The position numbers were made by a program, and so were the translations under genes. Of a stretch of DNA of 64,000 nucleotides, positions 17,945-27,503 are shown piece by piece. The stretch lies in NCBI RefSeq assembly GCF_022414575.1, contig NZ_JADWYQ010000009.1:62001-126000 (forward strand), in the 5' to 3' direction. Position 1 is the first letter of the stretch; each line of letters starts with the position of its first letter. Source of the DNA: Streptomyces sp. MUM 178J (GTDB lineage: Bacteria; Actinomycetota; Actinomycetes; Streptomycetales; Streptomycetaceae). The notes beneath the pieces were generated by a model that had not been told where the DNA came from, ran no database searches, and was given only the letters and a program-made list of their open reading frames with translations.

Positions 17945-18101
17945 TGTTGTTCCTGACATCAAGTCAGAGAATTGGCCGGGCGGTGCACACCCGGTGCACA
18001 AGGACCTGGAGAACAGCTGGGAACAGTGAGAACTGCCGAGCATTGTTTCCGCAGCTCACGGCATGTTTCCAGGCTCTAGCCCCAGGCCACCCGGCCCGCT
18101 C

Positions 18102-19511
18102 TTAGATGTCGAAGTACAGCTCGAACTCGTGCGGGTGCGGACGCAGCTGGATCGGGGCGATCTCGTTGGTGCGCTTGTAGTCGATCCAGGTCTCGATCAG
18201 GTCCGCCGTGAAGACGCCGCCCGCCTGGAGGTACTCGTTGTCCTCCTCCAGGGCGTCCAGAACCGCCGGGAGGGAGGTCGGGACCTGGGGGACGCCCGCG
18301 TGCTCGTCGGGGGAGAGCTCGTAGAGGTCCTTGTCGATGGGCTCGGCCGGCTCGATCTTGTTCTTGACGCCGTCGAGGCCCGCGAGGAGGAGGGCGGAGA
18401 AGGCCAGGTACGGGTTCGAGGACGGGTCCGGGGCGCGGAACTCGACGCGCTTGGCCTTCGGGTTGGAGCCCGTGATCGGGATGCGCATGGCCGCGGAGCG
18501 GTTGCGCTGCGAGTAGACCAGGTTGACCGGGGCCTCGAAGCCGGGCACCAGGCGGTGGTAGGAGTTCACCGTCGGGTTGGTGAAGGCCAGCAGCGACGGG
18601 GCGTGCTTGAGGATGCCGCCGATGTAGTAGCGGGCGGTGTCCGACAGGCCCGCGTAGCCCTGCTCGTCGTAGAAGAGCGGGGCGCCGCCCTGCCACAGCG
18701 ACTGGTGGACGTGCATGCCCGAGCCGTTGTCGCCGAAGATCGGCTTCGGCATGAAGGTGGCGGTCTTGCCGTTGCGCCAGGCGACGTTCTTCACGATGTA
18801 CTTGAAGAGCATCAGGTCGTCGGCCGCGGCCAGCAGCGTGTTGAACTTGTAGTTGATCTCAGCCTGGCCGGCGGTGCCGACCTCGTGGTGCTGGCGCTCG
18901 ACCTGAAGGCCCGCCTTGTTCAGCTCCAGGGAGATCTCGGCGCGCAGGTCGGCGAAGTGGTCGACCGGCGGGGCCGGGAAGTAGCCGCCCTTGTAGCGGA
19001 CCTTGTAGCCGCGGTTGTCCTCGACCGCGCCGGTGTTCCAGGCGCCGGCCTCGGAGTCGATGTGGTAGAAGCCCTCGTTCGCGGTGGTGGCGAAGCGCAC
19101 CGAGTCAAAGACGTAGAACTCGGCCTCGGGGCCGAAGAACGCGGTGTCGGCGATGCCGGTGGAGGCGAGGTAGGTCTCGGCCTTCTTGGCGATGTTGCGC
19201 GGGTCGCGGCTGTACTGCTCGCCGGTCACCGGGTCGTGGATGAAGAAGTTGATGTTGAGCGTCTTGTCCCGGCGGAACGGGTCCACACGGGCCGTCGACA
19301 GGTCCGGCACCAGAGCCATGTCGGACTCGTGGATCGCCTGGAAGCCGCGGATCGAGGAGCCGTCGAACATCAGCTGCTCGGCCGGGTCGAACGCCTCTGC
19401 CGGGACCGTGAAGTGCTGCATCACACCCGGCAGGTCGCAGAACCGGACGTCGACGAACTTGACGTCCTTGTCCGCGATGAACTTCTTGGCCTCGTCGGCG
19501 TTCTGGAACAT
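18102..19511 (-). CDS. glnA: Glutamine synthetase type I
   Basis: Dodecameric enzyme making glutamine from glutamate, ammonia and ATP. 469 residues, normal for GSI-beta. Start ATG at 19511 has GGAGGAG upstream. Conserved regions: [54 protein letters not shown] (latch/active site) and NRSAAMRIP. The adenylylation tyrosine is present in [11 protein letters not shown], so activity should be switched off by GlnE-type adenylylation. Transcription is likely controlled by GlnR through the upstream operator at 19610-19648. Convergent with def, divergent from the RDD gene. Confidence 0.98.
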   Translation of the reverse strand: MFQNADEAKKFIADKDVKFVDVRFCDLPGVMQHFTVPAEAFDPAEQLMFDGSSIRGFQAIHESDMALVPDLSTARVDPFRRDKTLNINFFIHDPVTGEQYSRDPRNIAKKAETYLASTGIADTAFFGPEAEFYVFDSVRFATTANEGFYHIDSEAGAWNTGAVEDNRGYKVRYKGGYFPAPPVDHFADLRAEISLELNKAGLQVERQHHEVGTAGQAEINYKFNTLLAAADDLMLFKYIVKNVAWRNGKTATFMPKPIFGDNGSGMHVHQSLWQGGAPLFYDEQGYAGLSDTARYYIGGILKHAPSLLAFTNPTVNSYHRLVPGFEAPVNLVYSQRNRSAAMRIPITGSNPKAKRVEFRAPDPSSNPYLAFSALLLAGLDGVKNKIEPAEPIDKDLYELSPDEHAGVPQVPTSLPAVLDALEEDNEYLQAGGVFTADLIETWIDYKRTNEIAPIQLRPHPHEFELYFDI

Positions 19512-19609
19512 CCAACTCCTCCTACTCCCGACCCGGGAGGGGCGGGGTTGCAGCTCGGTCGTGCGGCCAGTGCGGTGGCACACGCTGGACCCGACCATAG
19601 GCAGGTGGC

Positions 19610-19648
19610 ATTTCTCAAGCATGACCCATTTGTTTCGGAGAAGTTAAC
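19610..19648 (-). promoter_or_regulatory. GlnR operator upstream of glnA
   Basis: Read on the minus strand, four 5-mers occur in exact register: TTAAC, GAAAC, GTCAT and GAAAT, each separated by six bases. This is the a-n6-b-n6-a-n6-b layout of streptomycete GlnR boxes (gTnAC-n6-GaAAC). It lies about 100 bases before the glnA start. GlnR activates glnA under nitrogen limitation. Confidence 0.85.
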
Positions 19649-19743
19649 CAGGCCGGGTGGTGGGACATGTGTGACTCGGTCGTCGCGGGGAGTGACGGGC
19701 CCCGGGCCGCGGGGCGGCAAAGCGGGCGCAGTACCGTGTACGG

Positions 19744-20211
19744 GTGGACAACAGGCAAGCAATCGGATCGTGGCTCTCCGGGCCGCGCGCGGCGGCCGAG
19801 GAGATGGGCGCCGACTTCGGTCACCGGGGCGAGCGGCTCGGTCTGCCGGAGTCGGGACCCGGCTCCATCGCCCCGCTGGGTCGGCGCTTCGGCGCCGTCT
19901 TCGTCGACTGGGGGCTGTGCCTCCTGATCGCATACGGGCTGTTCGCCGGCGGCAACGGCCAGGCGGCGGGCAACTGGGCCCTCGGCATCTTCCTCGTACT
20001 GAGCGTGCTCACCGTCGGCACGGTCGGCTGCACCCCCGGCAAGCGGCTCTTCGGGCTGCGGGTCATCGCCGAGGACGGCGGGCGGCTCGGCGTCGTACGC
20101 GTCGTCGTGCGCAGCGTGCTGCTCGCCCTCGCCGTCCCCGCCCTGATCTGGGACCGCGACGGGCGCGGACTGCACGACCGGCTCTCCCGCGCCGTGCAGG
20201 TCCGGATGTAG
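19744..20211 (+). CDS. RDD-family membrane protein
   Basis: 155 residues from GTG at 19744. After a hydrophilic N-terminus, an RDD domain begins at LGRRFGAVFVDWG, followed by transmembrane helices LCLLIAYGLFAGG and GIFLVLSVLTVGTVG. Then come the conserved GCTPGKRLFGLRVI and a last helix before DRDGRGLHDRLSRAVQV. The HDR motif at the end is typical. Function is unknown; RDD proteins have been proposed as transporters or membrane-associated factors. It is the streptomycete neighbour of glnA in the conserved order. A 19-bp perfect hairpin follows. Confidence 0.85.
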   Translation: MDNRQAIGSWLSGPRAAAEEMGADFGHRGERLGLPESGPGSIAPLGRRFGAVFVDWGLCLLIAYGLFAGGNGQAAGNWALGIFLVLSVLTVGTVGCTPGKRLFGLRVIAEDGGRLGVVRVVVRSVLLALAVPALIWDRDGRGLHDRLSRAVQVRM

Positions 20212-20238
20212 GCGCACGGAGGGCGAAAGAGGGCGGAA

Positions 20239-20280
20239 AGAGAGGGCGGCGGCCGATGTGAATCGGCCGCCGCCCTCTCT
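20239..20280 (+). terminator. Strong terminator between the RDD and DUF4191 genes
   Basis: A perfect 19-bp stem (20239-20257 with 20262-20280) and 4-base loop GTGA, followed by TTCCGTT. The genes are convergent, so it may act on both strands. Confidence 0.9.
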
Positions 20281-20376
20281 TTCCGTTCCCCGCCGTGAAC
20301 GCCGTGGACCGCTTCCGCTCGCTGCCGTGAACAGCGACTGGCGGATCGTGTGTGCAGTCCGGCGCGCGCGGAGCGC

Positions 20377-21087
20377 TCAGCGCATCTTTCCGCCCCGCGG
20401 CATCCGCATGCCCTTCGGCATGGGGCCCTTCGGCATCGGCATATTGCTCATCAGGTCGCCCATGGCGCGCAGCCGGTCGTTCGCTGCCGTCACCTGCGGG
20501 CCCGAGAGCACCCGCGGCAGCTTCAGCATGGTCGTGCGCACCTTCTTCAGCGGCACCTGGCCCTCGCCGTCGCCGACGACGATGTCGTGCACCGGCACAT
20601 CCACCACGATCCGCGACATCTTCTTCTTCTCTGCCGCGAGCAGTGACTTCAGCCGGTTCGGATTGCCCTCGCCGACCAGCACGATGCCCGCCTTGCCGAC
20701 CGCCCGGTGGACGACGTCCTGGCTGCGGTTCATGGCCACCGCCGGAGTCGTGGTCCAGCCCCGGCCCACGTTCTGCAGCACCGCGGCCGCCGCGCCCGGC
20801 TGGCCCTCCATCTGCCCAAACGCCGCCCGCTCCGCCCGCCGGCCGAAGATGATCGCCATCGCCAGGAAGGCCAGCAGGAAGCCGAGGATGCCCAGGTAGA
20901 CCGGGAAGCCGAGCACAAAGCCGATCGCAAGGAAGACACCGAAGGTGACGATTCCCACACCTGCGACGACAAGCCCGACCTTGGGATCGGTACGCCGGGT
21001 CATCTTGTACGTCAGGGCGATCTGCTTGAGCCGCCCGGGGTTCGCCGCGGCGTCAGCGCCGCTGTCAGAGTTTGCCTTCCTCGCCAT
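20377..21087 (-). CDS. DUF4191 membrane protein
   Basis: 236 residues. The cytoplasmic N-terminus contains RLKQIALTYKMTRRTDPKVG; two adjacent transmembrane helices lie at about 40-85 (LVVAGVGIVTFGVFLAIGFV, LGILGFLLAFLAMAIIFG), and the soluble C-terminal part includes GIVLVGEGNPNRLKSLLAAE. A Met/Pro/Gly-rich tail ends the protein. This matches the actinobacterial DUF4191 family, always near lipA/glnA in streptomycetes. Function is not known. ATG at 21087. It lies upstream of nothing co-directional within 20 bases; the small gene at 21107 precedes it on the same strand and may be co-transcribed. Confidence 0.85.
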   Translation of the reverse strand: MARKANSDSGADAAANPGRLKQIALTYKMTRRTDPKVGLVVAGVGIVTFGVFLAIGFVLGFPVYLGILGFLLAFLAMAIIFGRRAERAAFGQMEGQPGAAAAVLQNVGRGWTTTPAVAMNRSQDVVHRAVGKAGIVLVGEGNPNRLKSLLAAEKKKMSRIVVDVPVHDIVVGDGEGQVPLKKVRTTMLKLPRVLSGPQVTAANDRLRAMGDLMSNMPMPKGPMPKGMRMPRGGKMR

Positions 21088-21106
21088 GTCTCGAAGTTTA
21101 CGTGGC

Positions 21107-21316
21107 TCAGAGAGTGCGGTCTGCCGCGGCCTCCAGCACGTGCTGCGCCTCCACGCGGTCCTTGGCTCGGCGTCGGTCCTCCAGCACCGCCGTCCAGGCG
21201 TTGCGCCGGGCGGTGCGCTGGCCTCCGCTCAGCAGCAGCGACTCCATCGCGCGCAGCGCGTCGGTGAGGGACGGGATCGGGGTGGCGCGTACGGGACGAA
21301 CCTGCGCGGCCTGCAT
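21107..21316 (-). CDS. Small conserved hypothetical protein
   Basis: 69 residues, ATG at 21316 with GGAGG eight bases upstream. Hydrophilic and alpha-helical, rich in Arg, Ala and Leu (SLTDALRAMESLLLSGGQRT; VLEDRRRAKDRVEAQHVLEA). No membrane segment or known motif. It lies 19 bases upstream of the DUF4191 gene on the same strand, a position and size consistent with a conserved streptomycete gene between lipA and the DUF4191 gene. Function unknown. Confidence 0.7.
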   Translation of the reverse strand: MQAAQVRPVRATPIPSLTDALRAMESLLLSGGQRTARRNAWTAVLEDRRRAKDRVEAQHVLEAAADRTL

Positions 21317-21462
21317 CGTGGAGGTCCTCCTCGGTGGGGCTTCGGCACGGGGGGTGACGCAGTGGATGACACTGTGGGTGAAGCAAGCGTTACTGATTGG
21401 TGTTACCAGGGCGTGACTGGGTGGTCAAACGCTGATGAAACCTTTTGTCCAGGATGAATATG

Positions 21463-21516
21463 CCGGTGCGGCCCGCACCGGACCCCCGACCTGCGGGGGT
21501 GAGTGCGAGCCGCACC
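21463..21516 (-). terminator. lipA terminator region
   Basis: Two stacked hairpins: CCGGTGC/GCACCGG (21463-21481, loop GGCCC) and a 7-bp stem (21482-21488 with 21494-21500). An outer GGTGCGG/CCGCACC pairing (21465-21471 with 21510-21516) is possible as an alternative. They begin about 40 bases beyond the lipA stop. Confidence 0.6.
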
Positions 21517-21555
21517 GATCGCGTATAACTGCCTGGCAGCCGCTTGTGGCTGAAC

Positions 21556-22515
21556 TCACGCGGCCGCGTGTGAGCCGTTCCTCCGCGTCATCGCCTGCTG
21601 GTACAGCCGCCCCGCCCGGTACGACGAGCGCACCAGCGGGCCCGACATCACACCGGAGAAGCCGATCTCCTCGGCCTCCTCCTTCAGCTCCACGAACTCC
21701 GCCGGCTTCACCCAGCGCTCCACCGGGTGGTGGCGCACGGAAGGGCGCAGATACTGCGTGATGGTGATCAGCTCGCAGCCCGCGTCGTGCAGCTGCTGCA
21801 GTGCCTCGCTGATCTCCTCGCGCTCCTCGCCCATGCCGAGGATCAGGTTCGACTTGGTGATCAGGCCGTACTCGCGGGCCTTGGTGATCACCTCCAGCGA
21901 ACGCTCGTAGCGGAAGCCGGGGCGGATCCGCCGGAAGATGCGCGGCACCGTCTCGACGTTGTGGGCGAAGACCTCGGGACGGGAGGCGAAGACCTCCTCG
22001 AGCAGCTCGGGCACCGCGTTGAAGTCCGGGGCCAGCAGCTCGACCTTCGTGCGGCCGGCCTCGCGGCCCGAGGTCTGCTCGTGGATCTGGCGGACGGTCT
22101 CCGCGTACAGCCAGGCGCCGCCGTCCTCGAGGTCGTCACGGGCGACACCGGTGATCGTGGCGTAGTTCAGATCCATCGAGACGACCGACTCGCCGACCCG
22201 GCGGGGCTCGTCACGGTCCAGCGCCTCGGGCCTGCCGGTGTCGATCTGGCAGAAGTCGCAGCGCCGGGTGCACTGGTCTCCGCCGATGAGGAAGGTGGCC
22301 TCGCGGTCCTCCCAGCACTCGAAGATGTTCGGACAGCCGGCCTCCTGGCACACCGTGTGCAGACCCTCGCTCTTGACGAGTTTCTGCAGCTGGTTGTACT
22401 CGGGCCCCATCTTCGCCCGCGTCTTGATCCATTCGGGCTTGCGCTCGATGGGGGTCTGGCTGTTCCGGACCTCCAGGCGCAGCATCTTGCGTCCGTCGGG
22501 TGAGACTGCGGACAC
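21556..22515 (-). CDS. lipA: Lipoyl synthase
   Basis: Radical SAM enzyme that inserts two sulfurs into protein-bound octanoyl groups to make lipoyl cofactors. 319 residues. The auxiliary cluster cysteines are C56, C61 and C67 ([14 protein letters not shown]). The radical SAM cluster is C82, C86 and C89 (CTRRCDFC). The serine ligand is in the C-terminal RSSYRAG. The C-terminus is complete. Downstream of lipB by 100 bases on the same strand, so the lipoate pathway is one transcription unit. Its products are needed by SucB and related E2 proteins encoded further right in this window. Confidence 0.97.
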   Translation of the reverse strand: MSAVSPDGRKMLRLEVRNSQTPIERKPEWIKTRAKMGPEYNQLQKLVKSEGLHTVCQEAGCPNIFECWEDREATFLIGGDQCTRRCDFCQIDTGRPEALDRDEPRRVGESVVSMDLNYATITGVARDDLEDGGAWLYAETVRQIHEQTSGREAGRTKVELLAPDFNAVPELLEEVFASRPEVFAHNVETVPRIFRRIRPGFRYERSLEVITKAREYGLITKSNLILGMGEEREEISEALQQLHDAGCELITITQYLRPSVRHHPVERWVKPAEFVELKEEAEEIGFSGVMSGPLVRSSYRAGRLYQQAMTRRNGSHAAA

Positions 22516-22615
22516 GTCCCGCTCCTAGGCTTCGATTCTTCGGCGTACACCAGGGTACGCCCGTAGTTCAATGGCCCTATGCCTGGCCCAACCCTTGGCC
22601 AAGGGCGAGCATTCC

Positions 22616-23455
22616 CTATGCGGACGGCACGCCGGCCGGGGAGATCTCGCGCGGCTTCAGCTCCGCGTTCTCCAGCACCTCGCGCAGATGCTTCTCGGCC
22701 ACCGGCAGCACCTCGGCGATCGTCACATCCCGGCCCAGTTCGTTCGCCAGGGACGTCACGCCCGCGTCCCGGATGCCGCACGGCACGATCCGGTCGAACC
22801 AGGTGTTGTCCGGGTTCACATTGAGGGCGAAGCCGTGCATCGAGACGCCCTTGGCGATCCGGATGCCGATCGCCGCGAGCTTGCGGTCCTCCCGGCGCTG
22901 GCCGGCATTGGACGGAGCGTACTCCGGGCCGCTGAGCCGCGGGTCAAACTCGTCGTCGTCCAGCCGGGGGTCGAAGTCCAGCGAGAGCCCCCCGGGCGCG
23001 GGGCGCTCCTCCACGGCGTCGCCCAGCACCCACACGCCGCTGCGGCCCTCGACCCGTGACGTCTGCACGCCGAACTCCGCGCAGGTGAGGATCAGCGCCT
23101 CTTCCAGCCGGCGCACATGCGCGATCACATCCACCGGGCGCGGCAGTTTCAGGATGGGGTAGCCCACCAGCTGGCCGGGGCCGTGCCAGGTGATCTTGCC
23201 GCCGCGGTCCACGTCCACGACCGGGGTGCCGTCCAGCGGGCGCTCACTGTCCTCGGTGCGCCGTCCGGCCGTATACACCGGCGGGTGCTCCAGCAGCAGA
23301 CAGGTGTCCGGGATCTCGTCCGCGAAGCGGGAGGCGTGCACCGCGCGCTGCTGCTCCCACGCCGTCTGGTATTCGACCGCTTCCCCGCCGAAACCCAGCC
23401 GGACGAACCGCAGCTCGCTGCTCGTGCCGTTCACGCCCTTCGCGCCATTGCCCAC
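22616..23455 (-). CDS. lipB: Octanoyltransferase LipB
   Basis: Transfers octanoate from acyl carrier protein to the lipoyl domains. 279 residues from GTG at 23455, with GGGAGG seven bases before it; the open frame continues upstream without support. Conserved segments: [39 protein letters not shown] with K192 and VPCGIRDAG with the acyl-thioester cysteine C226. Between residues 148 and 190 there is an acidic insert ([20 protein letters not shown]) not present in short LipB proteins, apparently a lineage-specific loop. Start of the lipB-lipA unit, divergent from the NsdA-like gene. Confidence 0.95.
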   Translation of the reverse strand: MGNGAKGVNGTSSELRFVRLGFGGEAVEYQTAWEQQRAVHASRFADEIPDTCLLLEHPPVYTAGRRTEDSERPLDGTPVVDVDRGGKITWHGPGQLVGYPILKLPRPVDVIAHVRRLEEALILTCAEFGVQTSRVEGRSGVWVLGDAVEERPAPGGLSLDFDPRLDDDEFDPRLSGPEYAPSNAGQRREDRKLAAIGIRIAKGVSMHGFALNVNPDNTWFDRIVPCGIRDAGVTSLANELGRDVTIAEVLPVAEKHLREVLENAELKPREISPAGVPSA

Positions 23456-23607
23456 GGCCGTGCCTCCCTTGAACCCTTCAACCTGCACGCGTCGCACCGT
23501 GCACTCCCGCCACTGTACGGCGAGGCCTCGACGCTCGAAGGGGGTGGGCATCCGTCATGCGACGCACCCAATCCTCACACGATCGGATGAATATGGGGCG
23601 AACCTGA

Positions 23608-23635
23608 TTGTCTCAGCCAGAAGGACCGCTAAATT
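23608..23635 (+). promoter_or_regulatory. Putative promoter of the NsdA-like gene
   Basis: TTGTCT (23608-23613) and TAAATT (23630-23635) with a 16-base spacer, about 55 bases before the start codon. AT content is locally raised. Sequence match is moderate. Confidence 0.4.
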
Positions 23636-23690
23636 CGCGCCGTTCTATGAGGGCTGTTCCCGGCCCGGAAGGCAGGAGACCGCACAGCTG

Positions 23691-25235
23691 ATGACGGAAC
23701 GACCCTCGCAGCGCACACCAAACCGCCAGCTCGCCGCACTCATCGCCGAGGCTGGGTTCTCCAACGCGGGGCTGGCGCGCCGCGTGGACCAGCTGGGCCT
23801 CGAACACGGCCTCGATCTGAGGTACGACAAGACATCGGTGACCCGGTGGCTCCGCGGACAGCAGCCGCGCGGCACCACCCCCGCGCTGATCGCCGAGGTG
23901 TTCACCCGCAGGCTCGGCCGCCGGCTCACGGCGCAGGACCTCGGCCTCGACGCATGCGCGCCGGTGTATGCGGGGCTGGAGTTCGCCGCGACGCCGGAGG
24001 AGGCCGTGGACATCGTCAGCGGGCTCTGGCGCAAGGACTCGGGCAGCCATGCGGAGCTTCGCAAGATCGCGTTCACCCCGGCGGGCCTCGTGGTGCCGAG
24101 CCGCGACTGGCTGATCGGACGCGCCGACGAGCGCGTCGTGCGCGGCGAGGGCCGGGACCCCGGGTGGGACCCCGGGCGAGACCCCGGGCGGGGCGAGCCC
24201 GCCGACCGGCTGGCGGCCCCCGACCGCCTCGGGCCGGCGGAACGGCTCGGGCGGCCGCGGGTGCCCGTACAGGGACGGCCCTCCGTGCCGCGCCAGCGCG
24301 GCACGGAGCGGACGACCGACCGCGGCCCCGGGCAGCGAGTGACCTCCGGCGACATCGCGGCACTGCGTTCCGTGGGCGAGCTGTTCCGCACGCTCGACCA
24401 CGCGTACGGGGGCGGGCACGCCCGGCAGGCGCTCGTCCGCTATCTGGAGCACGAGGCCGAGCCCATGCTGCGCGGCGTGTACGGGGAGGGCATCGGGCGG
24501 CGGCTGTTCGCGGCGGCAGCCGACCTGACCCGGCTGGCCGGCTGGACCTCGTACGACATCGTCGCCCACGGCCTCGCCCAGCGCTACTTCGTCCAGGCCC
24601 TGCGGCTCTCCCAGGCGGCGGGCGACCGGGCGTACGGCGCCTATGTACTGGTCACGATGAGCCGCCAGGCCGTCTATCTGGGCCACGGCCGCGAGGCGGT
24701 GCAGCTCACCCGGGTCGCCCAGCAGGGCGTCGGATCCGCCTCCCCGCCCGTGGTGCTGGCGCTGCTGCACGCCGTGGAGGCGCGCGGGCACGCCGTGCTC
24801 GGGGAGGTCCGGGCCTGTACGGCGTCCCTCGCGCGTGCGGAGCGGGCGCTGGATACGGCCCGGCCGGGCGACGACGTGCCGTACTGGGGGCGGTTCTTCG
24901 ACGAGGCGCAGCTCGCGTACGAGTTCGCGCACTGCCATCGCGATCTGCAGCAGTACCGGTCGGCGGTGCAGCACGCCGAGCGGGCCCTGCAACTGGGCGC
25001 GCCCGCGTATGCCCGCAGCAGGCTGTTCTGCCGGGTGGTGCTGGCCTCCGCGAGGCTGGGACTGGGGGAGCTGGACCAGGCGTGCGCGCTGGGGGCGGAG
25101 GCGGCGCTCCAGTCGTCGGAGATGCGGTCGGTGCGGGCGGTGGAGTACGTGCGGGAGTTTGAGCGGAGGCTGGAGCCGTACAGGGACGCGGCGGCGGTAC
25201 GGAACTATCGCGACCGGGTCGCAGCGCTCGGCTGA
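23691..25235 (+). CDS. NsdA-like TPR regulator
   Basis: 514 residues from ATG at 23691 (AGGAG 12 bases upstream; a CTG start one codon earlier is also possible). The N-terminal 90 residues look like a divergent helix-turn-helix (LAALIAEAGFSNAGLARRVD then YDKTSVTRWLRGQQPRG). An arginine/proline-rich linker at about 150-215 (WDPGRDPGRGEPADRL) is low-complexity. The C-terminal half is helical and TPR-like, with repeated Ala-rich pairs. This matches the streptomycete NsdA/NsdB family, some of which repress sporulation and antibiotic production. Assignment to a specific member is not possible. Divergent from lipB. Confidence 0.75.
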   Translation: MTERPSQRTPNRQLAALIAEAGFSNAGLARRVDQLGLEHGLDLRYDKTSVTRWLRGQQPRGTTPALIAEVFTRRLGRRLTAQDLGLDACAPVYAGLEFAATPEEAVDIVSGLWRKDSGSHAELRKIAFTPAGLVVPSRDWLIGRADERVVRGEGRDPGWDPGRDPGRGEPADRLAAPDRLGPAERLGRPRVPVQGRPSVPRQRGTERTTDRGPGQRVTSGDIAALRSVGELFRTLDHAYGGGHARQALVRYLEHEAEPMLRGVYGEGIGRRLFAAAADLTRLAGWTSYDIVAHGLAQRYFVQALRLSQAAGDRAYGAYVLVTMSRQAVYLGHGREAVQLTRVAQQGVGSASPPVVLALLHAVEARGHAVLGEVRACTASLARAERALDTARPGDDVPYWGRFFDEAQLAYEFAHCHRDLQQYRSAVQHAERALQLGAPAYARSRLFCRVVLASARLGLGELDQACALGAEAALQSSEMRSVRAVEYVREFERRLEPYRDAAAVRNYRDRVAALG

Positions 25236-25686
25236 CCCCGGTCTCCGCCCCCGCACGCCCGCCCGCGCGGGTTCCTGCGGCCCGGGCCGGAGCCTCTCCC
25301 ACCCGCCCGCCCGTGCAGCTCCGTCGTCTGGCGCCGGCCGGTGGTGTCCGCCCTCCGGTGTCGGCGGCACGCCCGGGTGCCCCGGGCCGGTGCCTCTCCC
25401 GACCACCCGCACGCCCGTTTCCAGCTCCCCGCCAGGCTCGGATGTGGGCGGAATGGGGGCGAAGGATCCCGCACCCTGCGGAAACGCCATGGCGCACAGC
25501 GCCGCAGCGGGGGCGGAGCCCCCACCCGAAAAGCGAGGGCGGGCGGGAAGAGCCCGCGCCCGGAGGCCTTGGGTCTGCCAGCCGCGCCGGACGGCGAAAA
25601 GGCCCGCGCGCACGGTCTCCCCATGGCCGTGCGCGCGGGCAGGAAGCCGCGTACCGGGTCCCCCCGGCCCGGGACGCGGGCTGTGG
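25236..25686. other. Convergent intergenic region with bidirectional terminator
   Basis: 451 bases between two convergent genes. It holds a hairpin of the GGGGGCGGAGCCCCC type (around 25508-25524) and a 14-bp perfect stem (25602-25615 with 25627-25640, 11-base loop) close to the FAD-enzyme stop. Frames across it are high-GC shadows. No gene is supported. Confidence 0.6.
25602..25640 (-). terminator. Terminator hairpin after the FAD-dependent oxidoreductase
   Basis: GCCCGCGCGCACGG pairs with CCGTGCGCGCGGGC over 14 bp; it lies 47 bases past the leftward stop and would also serve the rightward NsdA-like gene. Confidence 0.7.
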
Positions 25687-27072
25687 TCAGGCGGCGGCCG
25701 GGAATGCGGACGCCTCATACGTCCCGGCCGGGTGAACGCCCAGGTCGGCGAGGACCGACTGCGCGGCGCGGCGGCCCGAGAACAGCGCGCCCTGCACGGT
25801 GCTCGTGTCGCGGTGGTCCCCGCACACATAGAGTCCGGCCAGCAGCCGCACCGTGCGCCGCAGATCGTGCGGCGGAGGCATCGCCGGCACCGCTTCGGGG
25901 TCGTGGGAGACCGCCAGCAACTCCCACGCGTCGGTCGTCGTCCCGTAGAGCGCCGCCAGCTGCTTGCGCACCCGCCGGTCCAGATCGTCCGGCGGAGCGC
26001 CCAACACCGTCGACGAGACCAGCACCCGCCCCTGCGGCGCACGCGACGGGTCGACCGCGCTCATCACCGCGGTGTGGGAGACCGGCCCGGTCCGGTCCGC
26101 GTCCAGCAGCAGGGACGCGTCCGCGTGCGGAGGCGGTGCGGGCGCGGTGTGGTGCACCGAGGTCACCGGGTGGAACGACGGCACCCGGAGCCCCGGCAGC
26201 AGCTCGGCCGCCGCTCGCGCGCCCGTCGCGAGGACCACCGCACGGCAGTGGATCTCGCCCTGCTCCTCGGTGAGGACCCGGTTGATCGCGACATCGGTGA
26301 CCCGCACTCCGGTCCGCACCGTCCCGGGCGGGAGCGCCCCGGCCAGCTGCCCCGGCAGCGCGGCCGCACCGCCCTCCGGCACGCACAGCCTGCCCCGGGC
26401 GAAGCCGCGCAGTGCGAGGTCGGCGCAGCGGCTCGACGTCGTCAGCGCGGGATCGCTGAGCAGTGTGGACAGCAGCGGGCGGAGGAACCCGTGCACGGTG
26501 CGGGCGGGCAGTCCGCGGGCGTGGAGCGCCTTGCCCATGGGCCGCTCGGGCCGGGCGAGGATCCGCTCCACGGGCGTGGCCGCCAGGCGGGCGAGGGACG
26601 CGCCGAGTCGCGCCTGGTCGAGCGGCCTGGGGGCGCTCGCCAGGGCGCGTGCCACGGTCAGTGCGCTGCCCCGTGCGCTCCCGACGCCGAACCGAAGCAC
26701 CCGGCCCCCGCTGTGCACGAGCACTCCGGGAGTGAAGCGCCGCAGGGCGAGATCTCCGAGACCCGCTGTGCGGCGCAGCTCTGGATACGAGGTGTTGAGC
26801 AACTGCACGACGCGATCGAGGCGGAACCCGTCGATCTCCTCGGTCGCCATCCGGCCGCCCACCCGGGACGTCGCCTCCAGCACACTGACCGTGAGCCCCG
26901 CTCCGGTCAGCTGACGGGCCGCCGAGAGCCCGGCGACGCCGGCCCCGACGATGACGACGTCCACTTGGCGTGCCGGGTCCGAGTGACGCGCAGCGTTCGC
27001 CAGTCCTGGATTCGCACGATCCGTGTGGTGCGCGTGGTGCGCGTGGTGCTCATGGTGAGCGGTGCTGAGCAC
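25687..27072 (-). CDS. FAD-dependent amine-oxidase-like oxidoreductase
   Basis: 461 residues from GTG at 27072, with GGGAGGGG three bases away; longer frames run into non-coding DNA. After an unusual His-rich N-terminus (STAHHEHHAHHAHHTDRA) comes the FAD-binding motif VDVVIVGAGVAGLSAARQL with E in SVLEATSRVGGR. The body contains RVVQLLNTSYPELRR and the C-terminus YVCGDHRDTSTVQGALFSGRRAA, the second FAD-contact motif of the amine oxidase/protoporphyrinogen oxidase superfamily. The substrate is unknown. It is likely a conserved streptomycete core enzyme. Upstream on the same strand lie a tandem repeat and the epimerase gene. Confidence 0.85.
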   Translation of the reverse strand: MLSTAHHEHHAHHAHHTDRANPGLANAARHSDPARQVDVVIVGAGVAGLSAARQLTGAGLTVSVLEATSRVGGRMATEEIDGFRLDRVVQLLNTSYPELRRTAGLGDLALRRFTPGVLVHSGGRVLRFGVGSARGSALTVARALASAPRPLDQARLGASLARLAATPVERILARPERPMGKALHARGLPARTVHGFLRPLLSTLLSDPALTTSSRCADLALRGFARGRLCVPEGGAAALPGQLAGALPPGTVRTGVRVTDVAINRVLTEEQGEIHCRAVVLATGARAAAELLPGLRVPSFHPVTSVHHTAPAPPPHADASLLLDADRTGPVSHTAVMSAVDPSRAPQGRVLVSSTVLGAPPDDLDRRVRKQLAALYGTTTDAWELLAVSHDPEAVPAMPPPHDLRRTVRLLAGLYVCGDHRDTSTVQGALFSGRRAAQSVLADLGVHPAGTYEASAFPAAA

Positions 27073-27368
27073 GTGCCCCTCCCCGAGGTCGGCGCGGCTG
27101 ACGGGAAGCTGATGCCCTCGACAGGCCCGAGGAATACCCGAGTTCGGACCGAGCGTAAGCAGCAGGGCCGTCAGTTCGATGCGCGCACAGCGCGGAGCAC
27201 CGTTGCGCGGGGGCGCACGGCGCCGTCCGCGAAGGTCACCGAAAGGGGGCGTGATGTGCGCTTCGCACTGCTGTACGCAACCATGCGCCAGCCGTGTCGA
27301 ATCACGCCGCACACAAACCGGCTCGGACGCCGACCCCGACCACGCCGCGGGGCCGGTCGGCCCCGCCC

Positions 27369-27503
27369 GGGCCCGTACCCCTCCGGGCCCGTACCCCTCC
27401 GGGCCCGTACCCCTCCGGGCCCGTACCCCTCCGGGCCCGTACCCCTCCGGGCCCGTACCCCTCCGGGCCCGTACCCCTCCGGGCCCGTACCCCTCCGGGC
27501 CCG
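27369..27503. repeat. 16-bp tandem repeat, 8 full copies plus 7 bases
   Basis: The unit GGGCCCGTACCCCTCC is repeated without variation from 27369 to 27496, ending in a partial copy to 27503 that abuts the stop of the epimerase gene. Each unit contains the palindrome GGGCCC. Perfect identity implies recent slippage or strong homogenisation. It lies in the leader of the FAD-enzyme gene about 300 bases upstream of its start. Confidence 0.95.

Noticed and set aside
17945..18101. Region between def and glnA considered as an attachment site of the island
   Set aside because: There is a short palindrome (TGCAC...GTGCAC) but no tRNA end and no matching repeat at the other border.
23456..23551. Longer LipB start at 23551
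   Set aside because: Extra residues are not part of the LipB fold; GTG at 23455 has a good ribosome site.
27369..27503. Tandem array considered as a CRISPR
   Set aside because: The units are contiguous, with no unique spacers.
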